NCBI GenBank assembly: GCA_012934845.2
Contig: WNNJ02000411.1
Location: 1-64,000 of the forward strand
Source of the DNA: Pomphorhynchus laevis
Taxonomy: Eukaryota > Acanthocephala > Palaeacanthocephala > Echinorhynchida > Pomphorhynchidae
Length of the DNA stretch: 64,000 nt
Direction: 5' to 3'
Part shown: positions 19,303 through 30,772 of the stretch, piece after piece
Layout: each line of letters starts with the position of its first letter
Position numbering within the stretch: the first letter of the stretch is position 1
The notes under the pieces: model-generated
Told to the model about the DNA's origin: nothing
Database searches by the model: none
The model's input: the letters and a program-made list of their open reading frames with translations, nothing else
Made by a program: the position numbers and the translations under genes

Positions 19303-20454
19303 TTAGCCTTTTTCCCGTGTGTTGGCGGGGTCGGCTCTCATGGAACGCATCCTCCATTTGCAACGATCCGAAGCCAGATCAGGGTGTAGTCCAGCATCTC
19401 TTAGATCCTTGTGCAGCGTGTCAGACCATCGCTGTCTTGGTCGTCCTTTGGGGCGTTTGCCTTTAAAGTCTATTTTCAAGCCTGCCTTTGCGATGGAACC
19501 GTCATGTGCCCGTAGAGTGTGGCCAAACCAGCGGAGACGGGCTTCTAGCATTTTCTCACGGATAGGCATCACACCGTATCGTCGGTAAATATCATCATTG
19601 CGAACCCGATTTAGGAGACTAAAACCGCTTGTCCATCGAAGCATCTTCGTCTCCATGACAGCGAGACGACGTTCCGCTATCTTTGTGATAGGCCAGCATT
19701 CTGCTCCATAAAGAGCAATGGGACGAATAACGCTTCGATATATCTTTGACTTTATGCTATCCTTCATTTTGCGGTCGCACATTATGCCAGTTGTAGCACG
19801 CCACTTCATCCATGTAGCATTGATTCTGGCAGTTATTTCGTTGTTCAATTCGCCATCAGCTGAGAGCACCGATCCTAGATATTTGAAATTTTCGGTCCGT
19901 GGAAGGTCTGTTCCGTTGATATTGATCGTGCCCGTATCGTTTGTATTGGTCGTCAAGTACTCAGTCTTCCTAGTGTTTAGCCGCAGGCCATGTTGTGCTA
20001 ATCTGTCATTCCAAAGCTTGACTAACTGCGTGAGGTCGGTCTTATTGACGGAAGCTAGAAAGACGTCGTCCGCATATAGTAGGGTATAAGGTGCTTGACG
20101 CTGAATGTCGCTCGTTAAGGTATCCATGACCAGAATAAACAGAAGTGGCGAAAGCACGCTTCCTTGGTGGACGCCGACGGAAATACGAAATGGTTTTGAT
20201 ACTCCAGCTGTGCATCGTACTCTGCTTCTTGGGCCGATGTAGAGCAGCTTGACCCACTCAACCAGATGCTCTGGGATTTGATGTTGGCGTAGCGCATGCC
20301 AGATAAGCTCATGTGGAACGCGATCGAAAGCTTTCTCTAAGTTGAGGAATGCTATGTGAAGAGGTGTGTCTTTTTCCCGATATTTTTCGATCAGCAGCCG
20401 CGCGGCATGTATGGCGTCGGTGGTGCGACATCCCTTGACGAAACCAGCCTGATT
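19303..20454 (-). CDS. RTE-clade LINE reverse transcriptase, 5-prime truncated
   Basis: 384 open codons to the stop at 19,305-19,303. The frame starts inside the RT (NQAGFVKGCRTTDAIHAAR), passes LEKAFDRVPHELIWHALRQ, RISVGVHQGSVLSPLLF, the catalytic YADD in LLYADDVFLASVNKTD, and reaches the C-terminus (RWFGHTLRAHDGS and RPKGRPRQRWSDTLHKDL). These are signatures of the RTE clade. All catalytic residues in this part are intact and there is no stop, so the insertion is recent although 5-prime truncated. The frame extends upstream of the first available start, so there is no native start codon. Confidence 0.92.
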   Translation of the reverse strand, partial: NQAGFVKGCRTTDAIHAARLLIEKYREKDTPLHIAFLNLEKAFDRVPHELIWHALRQHQIPEHLVEWVKLLYIGPRSRVRCTAGVSKPFRISVGVHQGSVLSPLLFILVMDTLTSDIQRQAPYTLLYADDVFLASVNKTDLTQLVKLWNDRLAQHGLRLNTRKTEYLTTNTNDTGTININGTDLPRTENFKYLGSVLSADGELNNEITARINATWMKWRATTGIMCDRKMKDSIKSKIYRSVIRPIALYGAECWPITKIAERRLAVMETKMLRWTSGFSLLNRVRNDDIYRRYGVMPIREKMLEARLRWFGHTLRAHDGSIAKAGLKIDFKGKRPKGRPRQRWSDTLHKDLRDAGLHPDLASDRCKWRMRSMRADPANTREKG

Positions 20455-20556
20455 CTAATGCGGGCGTAGAATCAGGATTCTACGCCCGCATTAGAAATAC
20501 GCCCGTAGAAATCGATGATTTCTACGTAAATCATCGATTCTAATGCGGGCGTAGCT
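20452..20556. repeat. Nested palindromes at an RTE truncation point
   Basis: GATTCTAATGCGGGCGTAG and its complement alternate three to four times, with a second palindrome around ATCGATGATTTCTACG. The sequence lies exactly where the RTE frame stops and was probably made by template switching during insertion. Confidence 0.9.
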
Positions 20557-20830
20557 TGCGCCACGCGTCGCGTCCCCGGGTTGCGGATAGGGGAGTGTCC
20601 TGTAGATATACAGGGTAGCTGCGATTTAAGCAAGCTTTGGCTTGACGAATAAGCAGTCGCGGACAGCTAGCAGTAGCGTTATCGCGATGGCGACGTATAG
20701 TGTGGCAGCCTTACGTCTATAAAATCCATCCATCCATTGGGGGCTTAACGCTATGATATGGCGAGTCGATCCCGCCATTAAATAAGGATCTGCCACTTGT
20801 TACCGGACAAGTTACACTATTGGATTAGTA
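20557..20830 (+). mobile_element. Probable RTE 5-prime leader in opposite orientation
   Basis: GC-rich sequence (GTCCCCGGGTTGCGGATA, TATACAGGGTAGCTGCG) ending near CATCCATCCATT. It resembles RTE leader/tail sequence but runs head-to-head with the ORF at 19.3-20.45 kb, as twin priming would produce. The assignment is from pattern and position, not from a match. Confidence 0.45.
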
Positions 20831-22189
20831 CCGGTTAGGCCCACCGCTTATAACTGTGGTTGACGATAGGCTCTGCGACAAGCCAGTCACAAAAACAAAT
20901 AAGTCGTTATCAAAGAAAAATGGAACACACCTAAAAATGCAAACACGAAATGTACCATATTTAGTTGCTTGGTAATAACTAACAACTAAATCAGGGATTT
21001 TGTCATTAAGTATAATCAACACTTTCTTTCCTAACTTTTTTCAGTACATGTTGGAGCCCGAATGGAATCGATGAAAGATCTAACGATGCAGGTGATTTTA
21101 GTTTTTCCGTTGTGTGATGTTCGAATCTATATGCAAACACTAAAAAAGACGCACTAAAGAGCAGTCTTTGAAATAAGGCTTAACGCATTCAAACATGCTA
21201 GATCACCATTAAGGCAAGCAACAAAATTAGGTTATTTCTGTAATTAAGCAAGCGATACTTAATCTCACAGCTAAATGACGACTGGCCAAAATTAATGCCG
21301 ACTGTGTTCAGAAAAGATAATAGAACATGAATAGAGAATTTGTTGTCATGCTAGTTTGACGTGCATGCTTGACATAATTCCCTGCAGTGTCGGAATGTTT
21401 GATTGTCAGTTCTACCAGTGATCATTTGCAGAACAAAATGCGAATCACCAACACTATGAACTTAGGTATAATTGGTTAACGGGATCACTAATTTTATTAT
21501 AACAAAAGCTGTGAATGCTCATGAATATCTTTTATACGCGCATTGAACAGTATCACCAGACAAAAAATATCGAAAAACTCAATACTGACCGTCATAGTCT
21601 TATCGTTTCTGAAAATGTTCAAACAAATCATGAGAAAATACAGTCAAGCATTAAAACTTTCGAGCTGCTCATTTATTTTTGACAAGTGTAGATATTGCAT
21701 GTGTTCCATAGTTTATTTTTGTTAAATCATGCAGATTGTATGTGGGTCAAGTATCATTTTTTAAAACCATGCGTAGGCATTGATTATATATGATTTGATT
21801 ATTCAAAAGCAGCTAACCTTGTCTAGAGTTAGTTAGATGCCGTATAATAATTATTAATAATCTACGACCTATTTCAATCATTAAATCACTGCAAAACGCA
21901 GATATAGAAACATGTGCTTTCCACCCTTGATATTAATGCAGACCATGTGTTTTCCAACTGTGATTAAATATGCGTAATTCAGTTTACCCTTGCCTTAATC
22001 AAAGTATACTGAAAATCGGCCAAAATAATTACAAGTGGTAATTAAACATTTAAAACATGTCTATTTCATGATAGACACCGTATTTCATGATAGCTTAACA
22101 TCATCAACACTAATTTTACAAAATGTTTTGAGCAATATTGAGAGGACAAATTAAATATGTTTTCAATTTTTATTTCAATTTTTAAAGTA
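20831..22189. other. AT-rich spacer, no gene recognised
   Basis: Only short frames with no motif. No exon-like segment was seen. Confidence 0.5.
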
Positions 22190-23045
22190 CCGATTTAAAA
22201 GACTTTTTTAAAGTCTTTTAAAAAGTACAAATTTATTAAAGCGGCTATTGTGGATATACATCCACTTACAAGTTTACAAAATAACAAATTAAAAGTTTTT
22301 ACAACAAATAAAAAATGAAAAATAACAAAGCAAACGAAAGGATGAAAATGCCAATAGGTTGATGTTGATGTGTGGGAGAGTTTTAAAGAGTTTGAGTAAT
22401 TGAATCAATTATTAATGGACAAAAAAGAGCGGAGACTGTGTTTGTCGGATGTAAAGTTTAGTGGATGGCTAAAGGCAGTTTATTCAAGAGAATAGGAGAG
22501 ACAATAAAAATGGAACGCTGACCATAGTTTGAGGAAAATGAAGGAACATGGAGAAGAAGAGAGTCACATTAACGAAGATTTTTGATGCTGAGGAGTGATT
22601 CGGTACGTGTAGGAAGATGCATAAAGAAGGTGAGTTTGAAATAAAGAGTCGAAAAGTGATACAAAGAATTAGGAATATAATGCAGTTTTTCATATTTAGC
22701 CAGTTGAGTCGAATTCCGCCATGGCCCGTCTCAAGCCAGTGCTGAGAAAGTCGGAGGGTTGGCGATAGACTTTGTGACAAACCAGCCGTTTAAAACAAAA
22801 CCGTCGCATCAACAGTACAAAATGGTGTCTCAATGAACTTCGCAAATAGGCAACTATGATGGTAGGACCGCGTTCTTTGCGCAAACGAACATCAACCATC
22901 AATAAGGCCCATTGGGGTGACAGTGAAAAAAGCAGACTCCGTAACGAAGCGGAACAAACGCTGAAGAAAGAGAAGAAGCCAGTTGAGTTGAGCAAGGCGA
23001 GATAAAAAATGTGATCAAAGTATTTACGATCTTTCAATAGCCATG
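22190..23045 (-). mobile_element. L2-group LINE 3-prime end, family A, split by an insertion
   Basis: On the minus strand it reads FDHIFYLALLNS near 23,000, then after an insertion WLNMKNCIIFLILCITFR and the tail, followed by an untranslated end rich in AT. The same family occurs on the plus strand at 60,615-61,385, where FDHIASSLAKFNWLNMKN is continuous. That comparison shows that 22,710-22,976 is foreign. Confidence 0.8.
22698..22988. mobile_element. 267-bp insertion with 12-bp target-site duplication
   Basis: AGCCAGTTGAGT occurs at 22,698-22,709 and 22,977-22,988 and flanks 267 bp that interrupt the L2 fragment. On the plus strand the insert reads KWCLNELRK followed by a basic stretch and EAEQTLKKEKK, the kind of linker found between endonuclease and RT of LINEs. 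It is therefore an internal LINE piece or a small element derived from one. Confidence 0.75.
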
Positions 23046-23384
23046 TGATATTTAGGTACAAAAACATGTTTCGCATAGATCGTGGAAGTTGAAGCTGAAA
23101 TAATATAATAACTAAACATTTTTCCTAAAAAATATTGTATTTAATTATATTTTACAACTTCTATTAAAAAACCCTAACTTCCTTCTAGCTATCGCCCCAT
23201 TTCATTCCTCCCTACTCTTGAAGGTGGTAGATTTTAGAGATCTTGTTCCAGACTGCAACCGCCTTAAGCAGGGCAGCCTCCTATCTGATGCTGCTGGATG
23301 GTCCGTTGTAAGTTTAGTCTGAGTCAACTAAACAAGGTGGCGACACCGAAAAAGCAACGTTAAAAATTATGACTTAAAAGTTAC
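23046..23384. other. Spacer, possible LINE scrap
   Basis: AT-rich to 23,165, then a less AT-rich stretch to 23,340 that can be read as FLLAIAPFH...LLKVVDF on the plus strand, weakly like LINE RT fingers. Not enough for a call. Confidence 0.35.
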
Positions 23385-23394
23385 ATGTACTCAA

Positions 23395-23850
23395 CCATAT
23401 TGGAAAAATACGGAAGTACTAATGCTCTTTCGTCTTTGTCGCTTCGACCACACATCCACATATCTTGTCCAACTCTCCTGGCCCACCATCCACATCCGCA
23501 TCAAATTCCGCCTTCTTCTCGTAACTTTTCGTCTCATCACTGTCAGCTCACCATTGTTCATCAACCTTCCTTTCTTGGAGACACTCGCTTCACCTCGCTA
23601 TCGTTGCGTTCCCGTCATACCCTCTTACTCCACGTTCCCAATTACTCCAACAACTACGGTCTCCGATCCTTTCTCATCGCCGCCCCACTCGCCTGAATTC
23701 AACTCCCTCTCGACGTTCGCCGCGCTTCCCCCTTAATCACATTCAAAGACCTCCGTTCACACCTTCTCGACACATGATCTACATTTTTGTTTTGTTGTGG
23801 TCATGTAAGCGTGCGCTGATACGCATTTGCCACGTTAAAATAAATCTTTT
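23395..23850 (+). mobile_element. L2-group LINE 3-prime end, family B
   Basis: Reads LFRLCRFDHTSTYLVQLSW then IHIRIKFRLLLVTF in one frame, the C-terminal RFDH---L--L-WP-I--RI motif of L2/CR1 elements, with the frame changing afterwards. The untranslated end (GTGGTCATGTAAGCGTGCG to GCCACGTTAAAATAAA) matches the complement of 57,880-57,960. It abuts the Naiad-type PLE at 23,855 without a gap. Confidence 0.8.
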
Positions 23851-23854
23851 TTAA

Positions 23855-26470
23855 ATGTGGATTGCAATATATAGGAAAAACATATCAAATGTTAAAAACT
23901 AGGTTTAGGCAACACATATATAATATACATCATAATAGTCAAACTATATTTCATAAACATATGAGATTAATAGGACATGATATTAAAAACTGTAAATTAT
24001 TTATTTTAGAACATATTATCGAAGAAAACATTTCAATATTAAATCAAAAACTATTAGAAAAAGAAGATTTTTAGATTAAAACGCTTAATTCCATGTACCC
24101 ATTAGGATTGAATGACGTGGTACAATGAATTGGCAGAAGTAGTATAATACATAATAAACAACTCTATTATAATAATCCGGTTAAACGCAAACCAAGAAGT
24201 CATGGTGATTAAAGGAATAGGAAAAATAGAGTTAAAAATATTAAAAAAGATATGTATATAAATGAACAATTAGAAATATTAAAACAACTTTTAAGAGATA
24301 ATAAGCTAAAAGATCTTTATGTAAATATAAGAAGTTTTTCTAAAGATATCATATGTTCAATAAATCAAAAATTAATTAACGACTATGATAGGCTAAGTTG
24401 TATAATAGACAGTTATTGTAATACAAAATACTATAATCGTACAATAAATGTAAATAATAACAATAGAAAATATACATTAACCATAAACTTCATTAATAAA
24501 TGTATAGATAACATAAATATAGCCGGACTTTTAAATAATTCTAAAAGTAAAGAAATAATAGGGTCAGATTTAAGTAAATATATTCCTAGAATAAGGTATG
24601 AACTTTTACCGACATAAGGACGAAAAATTTGTAATTATAATAAAGAATTGAAATCAATATGTAACGATGATATTAAAAACATTATAGAAACGAAATGCAA
24701 TTGCAAGTCTTAATTTTAATAAAATAAATGAGCATATATGTACCCATAATCTAGAATTAATTGAAAATAGTGAATTAAGCAAAATGCTATCAAAAGGGTA
24801 TAAATATAGATTAAATAGCAACAACGACAAAAATAAAATTTACAGTTCGTTATATAATAACTTAAATGATTACTTTAGTAAGCTGATTAATAGTGAAAGC
24901 TCGAATATATCTAAGATAAAAATTTGGAAAGATTATATATTTGATAAAATTAAAAATAAAATGAAAATAACAAACAATTATAAAAGGAAAGATAAAATTA
25001 ATAAAGATATGTATAAAGAACTTACTAAATTAAAGGATAACTATATAATAACAACTATTGACAAAGCTAGTAATAACTTTGTCTTCATATGCAAAAAGCT
25101 TTATTATGATATACTAATGAAAGAGGTTAATTCTAATGATTTAAATGTAAATCCAGCATATGAATGTAGTGAGTTGAGTTTAGAAACAATTATTACAAGT
25201 CACTGTTCTATAATGGATAAAAAGGGTATAAAGGTTGAATTAGATAATAAAACTATACCTATATTATATTGGAATCCAAAATTACATAAAAATCCAATAA
25301 AACCTAGGTTCATATGTAGTGCGTTTAAATGTACATAAAAACCACTTTCTGTCTATATGAATAAAATACTTAAAGTAATTAAAGCACAATTCAAAAAATA
25401 TTATAGGTTAATCGAAATTAATTCTGGTATAAAACACTATTTCAGTATTAATTCTACAAAAGAATTTTTAGAACAGACAAAAGGAATAAATTTTCAAAAT
25501 ATAAATACATACGATTTTAGTACGCTTTATACAAATCTAGATTTAGTAGATATTAAAGAAGCGTTAGTAAAATTAATTAATCTTATATTCGGAAAAAAGA
25601 TATACATATATATGTTATAATAATTATAACGCCTATCTAACAAAAATTAAACCATCAAATAAATATAAATATATGGATAAAATTGAATTAATAGAATCCT
25701 TAAATATTTTGATAAATCAAAATTATTTAAAAGTAGGGACATCTATATTTAGACAAGTAAAAGGTGTTCCAATGGGTGGTAATAGTAGCCCAATTATAGC
25801 TGACTTGTTTTTAAGCTTTATAGAATATGAATTTGTTCATAACTGTGTAAAAACTAAATCTAAACAATATAAATGTATGAAATATATGTTTCGATACATT
25901 GATGATATATGTGTATTAAATTGTAATAATTTTTATTCAATTAGTGAACAAATTTATCCATAAAGCCTTATTCTTAACAAAACCAATATTGATGATAAAG
26001 GTGTATATCTAGATATGAACATTAAATTAACATTAACTAAAACTACTATTAATTTATATCGTAAAGATGACATTTAAATTTACAAGAAACATATTTTTGC
26101 ATGAGCATTCATGCATACCATATAATATAAAATATAATACATTAAATAATGAAATTTTAAGAATTGCAACAATATGTAACGATATTGGTTTTCTTCAAAA
26201 TCATTCAAATTATTTAATAGATACATATTTTAAACTAGGTGACTATAAAAATACTACCAAACAGAAAATTGTAAAATATATAAATCAACACAATAATACT
26301 AAAAATAAATTAAAAATCATTAGTGGACAATTTTTATGGATGGATAATAAATAATATACTTTGTATTAGAGTATAATACTATATAATCAAATTTCATCAT
26401 AGGAAATACGTCCTTAACACGTATTTGGACCGGCTGCTATGTTGGTCGTGGAATAGGGGTCGAAATTTGA
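23855..26470 (+). mobile_element. Naiad-type Penelope-like element, endonuclease in front of RT
   Basis: The order on the plus strand is GIY-YIG endonuclease (CGLQYIGKTYQMLKTRF, then KEDF-IKTLNSMYPLGLND), a linker with a CxC motif (KCNC at about 24,693-24,704), then the RT (KPRFICSA, TYDFSTLYTNLD, GVPMGGNSSPIIADLF, and the catalytic MFRYIDDICV near 25,878-25,910) and a C-terminal block. N-terminal endonuclease plus CxC is the published definition of the permuted Naiad clade. Other PLEs carry the nuclease at the C-terminus, as at 43-44.4 kb. The copy is broken in several places and its 5-prime end is missing. Partial copies lie at 13.2-14.8 and 61.7-62.6 kb. Confidence 0.85.
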
Positions 26471-28090
26471 TATTTGGATTCTGATTTATATAATTAATAA
26501 TGACATTAGTGTAAATTTACATCACTTATGACTAGTTTATTTGACTAACATTTAGTAATGCAATTAGTAAATCGAGCAGATTGTGTATAATTATTTTATC
26601 TGATGGATTTAATTAGAAATATATTATTTAATATTATATAATTATAATATAACAGGCATCGTAAAACAGTTTATTAGCGCTCTAAAATTCGAAGAAAAAC
26701 TGTTTTAATATTTTTTTAATTTTAATTTCTGAAGTGATCATCAAAACAAATAAGCATTCATTCCACAGAAATTAACTATGGCACATCAAAAATTATCAAA
26801 GTATTTTTTAATTAATTCAAACATATGATTATTCAAAAAGTACATTTTACAGGCCATAACTCAACGGATGAAATTTGTATTTAAAAGAAATGCCTAATTT
26901 TGTTTTAAAATATTTTTATAATCATAATAATTCAACAATTGAAATATGTAAAAGATAGTTGGAACATTATATTGTGATAATGTTCTGTAATAAAAATTCT
27001 AATTATCAGATTTACTTAAATAATAAAAAATATAAAAATGATTTAACTCTTAGACAATAGAATTAAAAGTTATTTTGTTGAGTTTTTCGTAATTTGCGAA
27101 TGTTGGTGCATTTATTTTGTTGAATAAGTCATAAATTAAATATACGTTCTTGTCTATTCGAATAGAGAGAGAAACAATTTAGTATTGATTTATGAACATG
27201 ATATCAGAGAGAAATAAAACGGAAACCCTATTTAATATTAAAAAAATTGGTTTTCTAAAATAAGTGATAACAATAAATTTTATTAATTGAAAAAAAATAA
27301 TAGCAAATGCCATATTTCTTTTATTAACAAACATATCATGTCGGCTTGTATATGTGTTATTTATAAGTGCTGATTTCACCATACTACCCAATACAATAAT
27401 AACTATATTTGCTATTATGATATCTCGTCAGCGTCTGTGTGCACGATATATGTTTTGTAAGCCAATTTATAATAAAATATTACCGAACAATTGACGTCCA
27501 ACATCTAAAGACAAATAAAACAACCTATATTTGATGTTTGAATGTATCGAAAATAATGTATTTACGAAAAGAAAATAATAAGTTTGGCACTTATCCAAAT
27601 TGAAACAATGAACAAAAAGCGTGATAAACATTACAATCAGCGTGAATATTCAAGTAAAATAATTTGTTTCTCGTATTTAATAATTAAACTAATCTACTGA
27701 AGAAACGTATAATAGGGAAATTGACGTGGATTTGGAATTACGACCGCATATAAAGCTAATGGAAAAGAATTCCACTTGTCAAAATAAGGCAAATACACAA
27801 TTATCAACGAAACTTGTCTAATTAATTAAAGAGCAAAGTATATACAATTTCCTTTCTTAAAAAAATAAATCAATTAAAAATGTACGCTTCTTATAATTAA
27901 AAAACATTAGAGATAAACAAATATTTTGAGTTTATCAACAAAACTTTGCGAGATAATATCGTCGGTCAAAACAAAGTACAATTAAAATTTATTGTTATAT
28001 AAAATAAAAGTGATATATTATTTATTCATAAACTAATTTGATTATTTTAAGTAATAATCTTCATATAAGAAATCTTATAATCTTTATAAT
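26471..28090. other. AT-rich spacer, nothing recognised
   Basis: Very AT-rich. Only short frames, none with a motif. Confidence 0.5.
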
Positions 28091-28091
28091 A

Positions 28092-28822
28092 TAATGCATT
28101 GAATTCGTCTTGTTGGTAGTCGGTTGAATTTCATTTTGTTGAGATTTTTTCGGACGTTTACGACTAACTTGTATTTAAGCTGTCTACAACTCCCGGTAAG
28201 TTGTCTGGACAGCATGCTTTATGTCGTAATGCGACCTGATAGCTGAAGCTATTATGTAGCCAGCTAAAATACAAGTTAGTCGAAGAGGTCCGGAAATATC
28301 TAAACAAAATGAAATTCAACCAACTACCAACAAGACGATTTCAATGCATCATTTCAATCTGATGGAGAACTAGCATGTTTATCGTCAATATAGTGCATGC
28401 TGAGGGACGAAACAACGATAATACAGGGACGTCCACTAATGAGTCCGCCCTGTGGAGTTGTCTGGACAGCATGCTTTCTGTCGTAATGCGACCTGATAGC
28501 TGAATCTATTATGTAGCCAGCTAAAATACAAATTAGTCGAAATGGCCCGGAAATATCTCAACAAAATGAAATTCAACCGACTACCAACAAGACGATTTCA
28601 ATGCATCATTTCAATCTGATGGAGGACCACCATGTTTATCGTCAATATAGTGCATGCTAAGGGACGAAACAACGATGATACAGGGACGTCCACTAATTAG
28701 TCCCGTTCTGTGGAGTTGTCTGGACAGCATGCTTTATGTCGTAATGCGACCTGATACCTGAAGCTATTATGTAGCCAGCTAAAATACAAGTTATTCGAAG
28801 AGGTCCGGAAATATCTTAACCT
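28092..28822. repeat. 257-258-bp tandem repeat (2.4 units) with inverted head
   Basis: Units start at 28,201, 28,458 and 28,716 with TTGTCTGGACAGCATGC. The units contain GTCGTAATGCGAC, AAATGAAATTCAACC and GGGACGAAACAACGAT stretches. The segment 28,092-28,181 is the inverted complement of 28,262-28,352, so the array begins with a palindrome. No protein is encoded. Short stretches recall hammerhead cores but do not hold up (see rejected). Confidence 0.92.
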
Positions 28823-30720
28823 TATAATATACTTTATATAAAGTGTATATTTATATAAATATATGAATATTCAATATGCACTTCGAAATAAACATTTTTA
28901 CGCATATCGATTTTGGATAAATACGAAATAAATGGATTTATGATTGACTTTAAAAGTTGACATTATTCCAATCAAGTAATCGTATCAGTTGAAATATTAA
29001 TAAATTAAATAATAACCATAAATTATCATATAGTTTTCGGTTTTACATCGAAATAGCATTACCGTATTCAATATAAACCTTGATATACTGTATGAGTATC
29101 ATACACATATCTGTAACTATTAATTATTAAGTGAAATTGTTTAATTACTGAAAACAAAAAATGCAAACTCACTTCAGAAGCGATGGTTTTATGCTCACGA
29201 CGTAATAACATTTGGGATATAACATGACACGAAAATAATATTTAACAATGACCAGTGTTTTATGATATAGCTATATATTTACTATTTGTTATAATATTCA
29301 ATTTAATTGAAATTAAATATCGATTATGTTTATAGATAATCAGATCAGATAACTGAGTCTACGTATATACTATAAATAAATTATAAATAAATTATATACT
29401 ATAAATTATTATACTATAAATAAATTATAAATAATTTTAAATAATTATAAATAATTATATACGATTTTATACAATTTATATTTTTATATAACGATAAAAT
29501 TAATTATTAAAATTTAAAATAAGAATCAATTTTTATGTATTGACTAACAAATAGTATACAAATTTTATTTGAATAAGGAATAGCGATAATCAGAAAGAAC
29601 TGTATATATATTCATTTATGATATTATTTGTTTATTTAACTGTATGACTTGCTTATTTGTATATTCATTACAAATATTTCTAAATAAATAGTCTATATTC
29701 ACTATTTTAAATAATATTCAATATAAATGAAATTTAATATCAATTGTATTTACATATAATATATAATATCATAGTCAAAGCTAAGTAAATGGAGTATTAC
29801 AGTAATTAGAAAAGAAAAAATGCACAATGATAAGCCTACAAATAGAAAAGTACTGCTCAATTGAAAATTACGAGGAAATGAGCAGCCAAGGCAGTGATAA
29901 AAAGGTAGTTTCCCTATACTTTATTACATACAATCAATAACGCTATAAGTTTTTTTATTGTGAATTTATTCTTCATGATTGTTTTCATCATCTAAATAAG
30001 TTGTCATTTTCGATTTCCAGAATTGAACCAGTTAGCCAAAGTTTTGCGCAAATTATCGTGTTAATGTAAAATAAAATATATTTTGTGTGTTGATATACAA
30101 AAAAATGTATTTGAAAACAAAATATATTCCGAAAAAAATGTGCTCTGATGAATTACGACTCATTTTCTTAACACGAAACACCGAATTTCAGTAAATGCTA
30201 ATATTCGCCATACTTCTTAGAAGTAATATAAAAAATCTAATAAGTCGCGTATGCATTATTATATCAATCGATGTTCAAAACCAATAATTATCTAGAATTG
30301 TATTGATAAATGCGAGCGACTTTCTACTTTATTGAGACTAAACTTAATATATATAACCAAAATTGTTATTTTAAACGCAATTCTTTGATAATCATCAGAG
30401 AATTGTACCAAGAATTGGTTAATAATAGCTTCGGGGCTTCAGAGACAGGTTTATGTCCCAGAAAAAATATTCTACCGAAGTATAGAATATATTTCTTTCT
30501 ATAAATATCAAATAAATATTCAATAAATATAAGAAATATAATAAACGTAAATATTATATTATTATATTTATTATATATTATTATAATAAATAATAATGCA
30601 GCGATTTATTTCCCATTTCGCCTTTCGGCTGGGCAAAATTTAAAATACAATAAATTAAATCAATTACTTGAAATCAGAAATCCGGCGTCTGAACATTTAG
30701 CGTACGTTGTTATAGATTAA
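28823..30720. other. AT-rich spacer holding a dispersed AT-rich repeat
   Basis: 29,334-29,700 is the inverted relative of repeats at 53,987-54,580 (shared GATCAGATAACTGAGTCTAC and CAGAAAGAACTGTATATA blocks). The rest has no recognised feature. A short plus-strand frame at 29,836-29,940 ends at a possible donor but has no support. Confidence 0.6.
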
Positions 30721-30772
30721 TTCTAGAGTTTGAAATCGGGCCATGAGTGCAACGGTGCGAAAGAAAAAAATG

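Noticed and set aside
28201-28822. Hammerhead ribozyme in the 257-bp repeat (CTAATGAGTCC and GGACGAAAC; CTGATAG with GCTG/CAGC)
   Set aside because: The order and spacing leave no room for stem I in the first reading, the second unit has CTAATTAG, and the alternative core reads CTGATAG and TAAA in all units. Core positions are not met.
28092-28822. CRISPR-like array
   Set aside because: Units are 257 bp and contiguous without spacers; the genome is eukaryotic.
29827-30060. Two-exon plus-strand gene (MISLQIEKYCSIENYEE..., donor near 29,906, acceptor near 30,020)
   Set aside because: Reading phases do not give a continuing frame and nothing is recognised.
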